From: Rhodospirillaceae bacterium
GTDB taxonomy: Bacteria > Pseudomonadota > Alphaproteobacteria > GCA-2731375
Length of the DNA stretch: 64,000 bases
Assembly: GCA_018701215.1 (NCBI GenBank)
Contig: JABIWH010000022.1
Location: forward strand, 38,021-102,020
Reading direction: 5' to 3'
Position numbers and translations under genes: made by a program. Every line of letters begins with the position of its first letter. Within the stretch, counting starts at the first letter, position 1. Below are positions 61,771 through 64,000 of the stretch, piece after piece. The notes beneath the pieces were generated by a model, which saw nothing but the letters and a program-made list of their open reading frames with translations, made no database searches and had not been told where the DNA came from.

Positions 61771-62292
61771 ATGCAACTATATGACCCGACCGTAGCGGGG
61801 CCCGAGCGTAATTTTGTCCGCGCGGCGGCACTCGACAGCCTCGAAGGCAAAACCATCGGTGTGCTGGAGAATGGCAAACTTAATGCCGCCGACATGCTGC
61901 ACGAGATCGCGGCATTGTTTGAACAACGCAATGGCTGCACCATCGCGCCGATATTCTCGAAGAACAACGCCAGCGCGCCCGCGCCCGGCGAAACGCTTCA
62001 GGCGGTCGCCAGGGAGGTGGACTTTCTGATAACCGGTTTGGGTGATTGAGGCAGTTGCTCGACGTGCAGTTTGCATGACGGCATCAGCTTTGAACAACTC
62101 GGCAAGCGCGCGCTTGTCATCTGCACCGAGCCTTTCGAGGTAACGGTGAAGAATATTGCCCGGATGCTTGGCTTGCCCGACTATCCATTTATCATGGTCG
62201 AGCATCCCATCGGCAGCCGCACCCTGCCGGAACTCAAGGCCCGGGCCGAGGTCGCCTATACCCAGGCCCTGCCAATCTTGCTGCAAGCTTAA
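61771..62292 (+). CDS. UGSC-family selenoprotein with in-frame UGA (selenocysteine)
   Basis: A 173-residue protein when the TGA at 62047-62049 is read as selenocysteine (U93). The motif is GLGD-U-GSCSTCSLHDG, the UGSC signature that names the family; Cys96 and Cys99 follow. The downstream half (FEQLGKRALVICTEPFEVTVKNIARMLG..HPIGS) is open without stops to TAA at 62290, and the ATG at 61771 has GGGAG upstream. Reading the UGA as stop would leave an incomplete 92-residue protein and an orphan downstream frame. A SECIS-like hairpin starts seven bases after the UGA. The role is unknown; redox chemistry or dehalogenase-like activity at U/C is plausible. selA/selB/selC are not in the window. Confidence 0.88.
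62056..62083 (+). promoter_or_regulatory. SECIS-like hairpin
   Basis: Directly after the UGA (62047-62049) the RNA can fold: TGC-(T)-CG-(A)-CGTGCA (62056-62068), loop GTT (62069-62071), TGCATG-(A)-CG-GCA (62072-62083). Eleven paired positions with one A-A mismatch and a bulged T, apical loop with GU, about 20 bases from the UGA: the geometry of a bacterial SECIS. Pairing is read from sequence; selenocysteine insertion is inferred. Confidence 0.78.
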
Positions 62293-62312
62293 AGTTAGAG
62301 TTAGGAGTTACC

Positions 62313-63101
62313 ATGCCGTCAGATACGACACCGATGCGCCAACGCCTGGCGGACGGTCAGGTCGTCCTGGGCCTGAACGCCAGGCTTTCCAGGACCAGTG
62401 AAATCGGCGCTATTCTCGCCGCCTGCGGCTATAGTTGGTTTTTCGTCGACAACGAACACAGCCCCATTCCGACCGGCACCGCCTACGAGATGTGCCTGGG
62501 CGCCATTCGGGCCGGGATAACGCCGTTTGCCCGGGCCCGGACGAACGAGGCGTCTGAAATTACCAGTTGGTTGAACAATGGTGCCATGGGCGTTTTTGTA
62601 CCCCACGTGAATACGGCGGAAGAGGCCGCTATGGCGGCGCAGGCATCCCATTATCCACCGAAGGGCGGCATGGCGGCACCGGGCGTGGTGCCGCAATACG
62701 GTTACGAGCGCGTACCCTTGCCGGAAGCGACGGATTGGTTCAACGAAAATGTCATGGTCGTGGCCATGATCGAGTCTGAACAGGCCGTGGCGAATGCCGA
62801 GGCCATTGCCGCCGTTGATGGCATCGATGCGCTGTTTATCGGCTCTTCCGATCTGACTTATGACATGGGCATTAACTCGCAATACGGCCACGAACGGATG
62901 CAGCAGGCAGTCGAAACGGTCTGCAACGCGGCCCGAAATGCCGGCAAGGTCGCCGGTATGGGAGGCTTGCGCGAAGACGAGGACTGGACCCGGTATGTGG
63001 CCTGCGGCATGCGTATGCTGCTGACCGAAAACGATCTTAGCCTGCTAACAATGCGGGCCCGGGAACGGGCTGCGTTCTTTAACGGGCTGCCGACGAAGTA
63101 A
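62313..63101 (+). CDS. HpcH/HpaI aldolase family protein
   Basis: A 262-residue metal-dependent class II aldolase of the HpcH/HpaI type, which cleaves 4-hydroxy-2-oxo acids to pyruvate or related products. It has CGYSWFFVDNEHSPI with the conserved Asp-x-Glu-His segment, FARARTNEASEITSWLNNGAMGVFVPHVNT and VVAMIESEQAVANAEAIAAVDGIDALFIGSSDLTYDMG. It begins 20 bases after the selenoprotein stop and is the last plus-strand gene of the catabolic stretch. Substrate unknown. Confidence 0.92.
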   Translation: MPSDTTPMRQRLADGQVVLGLNARLSRTSEIGAILAACGYSWFFVDNEHSPIPTGTAYEMCLGAIRAGITPFARARTNEASEITSWLNNGAMGVFVPHVNTAEEAAMAAQASHYPPKGGMAAPGVVPQYGYERVPLPEATDWFNENVMVVAMIESEQAVANAEAIAAVDGIDALFIGSSDLTYDMGINSQYGHERMQQAVETVCNAARNAGKVAGMGGLREDEDWTRYVACGMRMLLTENDLSLLTMRARERAAFFNGLPTK

Positions 63102-63131
63102 AATCATCGACCCTCGCTGTCGCAGTTACCA

Positions 63132-64000
63132 TCACTCCCGCGATGGCTTATGGGCGGCCGCCTTGAACATGCCCTTGGTAGGGAGCATGACCGGTTGATA
63201 TACACCTAGGTGATAATTGTGACAGGTCAGGCAATTGTCACCGGCCTTGGCCGCCGTGTGGCATTGCGCACAAACCACCCTTGGCATGGGTTTGAAGTTA
63301 GCGGCAAATTTGGCGGCGTCGCGCTGCTTGAAAGCGGCGGCATAGTCCGCTTTTGGATCCCGTTCATGGCAACTTAAACAGCCCTTCTCTTCCAGAAGGC
63401 TGAAATGGGCCGCATGAGAAAAACGCACGGATTTTTTCAGACCGTCGGCAGGTTTATAGCCGCGCCAGTTGACCGCCAAGATTTCGCCCGCCGCTTCGCT
63501 TGCTGTTTTGTCTGTCTTTTTATCCACGGAATGGCACTTGCCACATAGCCCCGGCGCCTTTTTATCAATCAAAGCCTCGAAAACCTGGGCACCATCGGCC
63601 AAGGGCTGAGCCGACTGTCCGGTCAGGTCCAACCAGGCGCGGATGAAATTGTCAGCGTGTCCGGTCGGGCGGTAGCGCAATCTGAACTCATCGCGGTACC
63701 AACCGCCTGCGACATGCCACTCCTCCCCATTGGCCGTGTCAATAATCGGCGCCGCGGCCTTTACAACGATCTCGTCGTTATCATCGTCATCGTCATCCTT
63801 GCCGGTCTTGATTTCATCGTCGTCGTCATCATCGTCGTCCTTGCCGGTCTTGATTTCGTCGTCGTCATCATCATCGTCGTCCTTGCCGGTCTTGATTTCG
63901 TCGTCGTCATCATCATCATCGTCGTCCTTGCCGGTCTTGATTTCGTCGTCGTCATCATCATCGTCGTCCTTGCCGGTCTTGATTTCGTCGTCGTCATCAT
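63132..64000 (-). CDS. Tetraheme c-type cytochrome with acidic repeats, partial
   Basis: The C-terminal part of a larger protein cut by the window edge. Four heme-binding motifs are visible: CGKCH, CLSCH, CAQCH and CLTCH, with KTDKTASEAAG and HAAHFSLLEEKG between. Before them lies EEWHVAGGWYRDEFRLRYRPTG and, further upstream (63774-64000), a tandem repeat of EIKTGK followed by 7-8 Asp. The frame shown here is open through the edge; another frame through the same repeats gives a low-complexity Met/Thr/Arg product and is not the gene. It is probably a periplasmic electron-transfer protein. The start lies beyond the window. Confidence 0.8.
   Translation of the reverse strand, partial: DDDDEIKTGKDDDDDDDDEIKTGKDDDDDDDDDEIKTGKDDDDDDDDEIKTGKDDDDDDDDEIKTGKDDDDDDNDEIVVKAAAPIIDTANGEEWHVAGGWYRDEFRLRYRPTGHADNFIRAWLDLTGQSAQPLADGAQVFEALIDKKAPGLCGKCHSVDKKTDKTASEAAGEILAVNWRGYKPADGLKKSVRFSHAAHFSLLEEKGCLSCHERDPKADYAAAFKQRDAAKFAANFKPMPRVVCAQCHTAAKAGDNCLTCHNYHLGVYQPVMLPTKGMFKAAAHKPSRE
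63774..64000 (-). repeat. Coding tandem repeat EIKTGK-Asp(n)
   Basis: Five copies of the EIKTGK codons (starting at about 63798, 63840, 63882, 63927 and 63969), spaced 42, 42, 45 and 42 bases, each followed by a poly-Asp run. The array reaches the window edge. Copy number could vary between strains. It makes an acidic, flexible linker in front of the heme domain. Confidence 0.85.

Noticed and set aside
62050..62292. Separate short gene after the UGA
   Set aside because: It is in the same frame as the upstream half, completes the family fold, and follows the UGSC motif and hairpin, so one selenoprotein is the better reading.
63761..64000. Low-complexity Met/Thr/Arg frame through the Asp repeats
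   Set aside because: The real cytochrome frame is in another phase and continues into four heme motifs; this frame is only the repeat read out of phase.

Overview
The window looks like a chromosomal segment of a GC-rich alphaproteobacterium, most likely near Rhodospirillales; that placement is inference. The clues are a GTTC-N7-GTTC SOS box in front of an imuA-imuB-dnaE2 cassette, a PleD-like double-receiver GGDEF protein, the sdhE/mfd/recG arrangement and a FlaEY-like flagellar protein. No rRNA, CRISPR array or replication origin was seen. One tRNA (Asn) is present. The right edge cuts a multiheme cytochrome gene.

Layout. 0-8.6 kb: a stand-alone Hen1-type RNA methyltransferase, a nitroreductase, small oxidoreductases and hydrolases, then a class I DAHP synthase preceded by a textbook-like transcription attenuator with a leader peptide containing YYFWYFAY. 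8.6-23.4 kb: mostly housekeeping genes (FrnE-like DsbA, Mfd, SdhE, RecG, YqgE, QueC) plus a TonB-like/Sel1/ankyrin hybrid protein. 23.4-30.4 kb: a tightly packed minus-strand operon of sugar genes (HAD phosphatase, APH-like kinase, split transketolase, 2OG-Fe(II) oxygenase, LIC12192-family protein, two methyltransferases, RmlD-like reductase). 33.9-37.2 kb holds a second sugar operon (epimerase, GmhA-like SIS isomerase, domain-swapped nucleotidyltransferase-kinase). Together these could make and decorate an NDP-heptose-like sugar. Between them lie a six-TM histidine kinase and a broken CqsA-like autoinducer synthase, separated by a very AT-rich 0.5 kb divergent region. 37.5-40.3 kb encodes a FlaEY-like beta-propeller protein, so the sugar could be destined for flagellin or for the surface.

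40.4-46.1 kb is the SOS mutagenesis cassette. 46.2-50.2 kb, starting at tRNA-Asn, is a graveyard of mobile DNA: a 5'-truncated tyrosine integrase, a 58-bp imperfect direct repeat, an Rhs C-terminal remnant with a small membrane protein, a REP-associated transposase with its repeats, and a second integrase relic with a duplicated tRNA-flanking sequence.

50.6-63.1 kb is a catabolic-looking region with acyl-CoA dehydrogenase, two CoA-transferases, an enolase-superfamily enzyme, a 2-hydroxyacid dehydrogenase, an LLM oxidoreductase, an HpcH/HpaI aldolase and a UGSC-family selenoprotein read through an in-frame UGA followed by a SECIS-like hairpin. The strongest special findings are the aromatic attenuator (4.6-4.8 kb), the selenoprotein (61.8-62.3 kb), the CqsA-like/histidine-kinase locus (30.8-33.9 kb), the heptose-like pathway and the solo Hen1.
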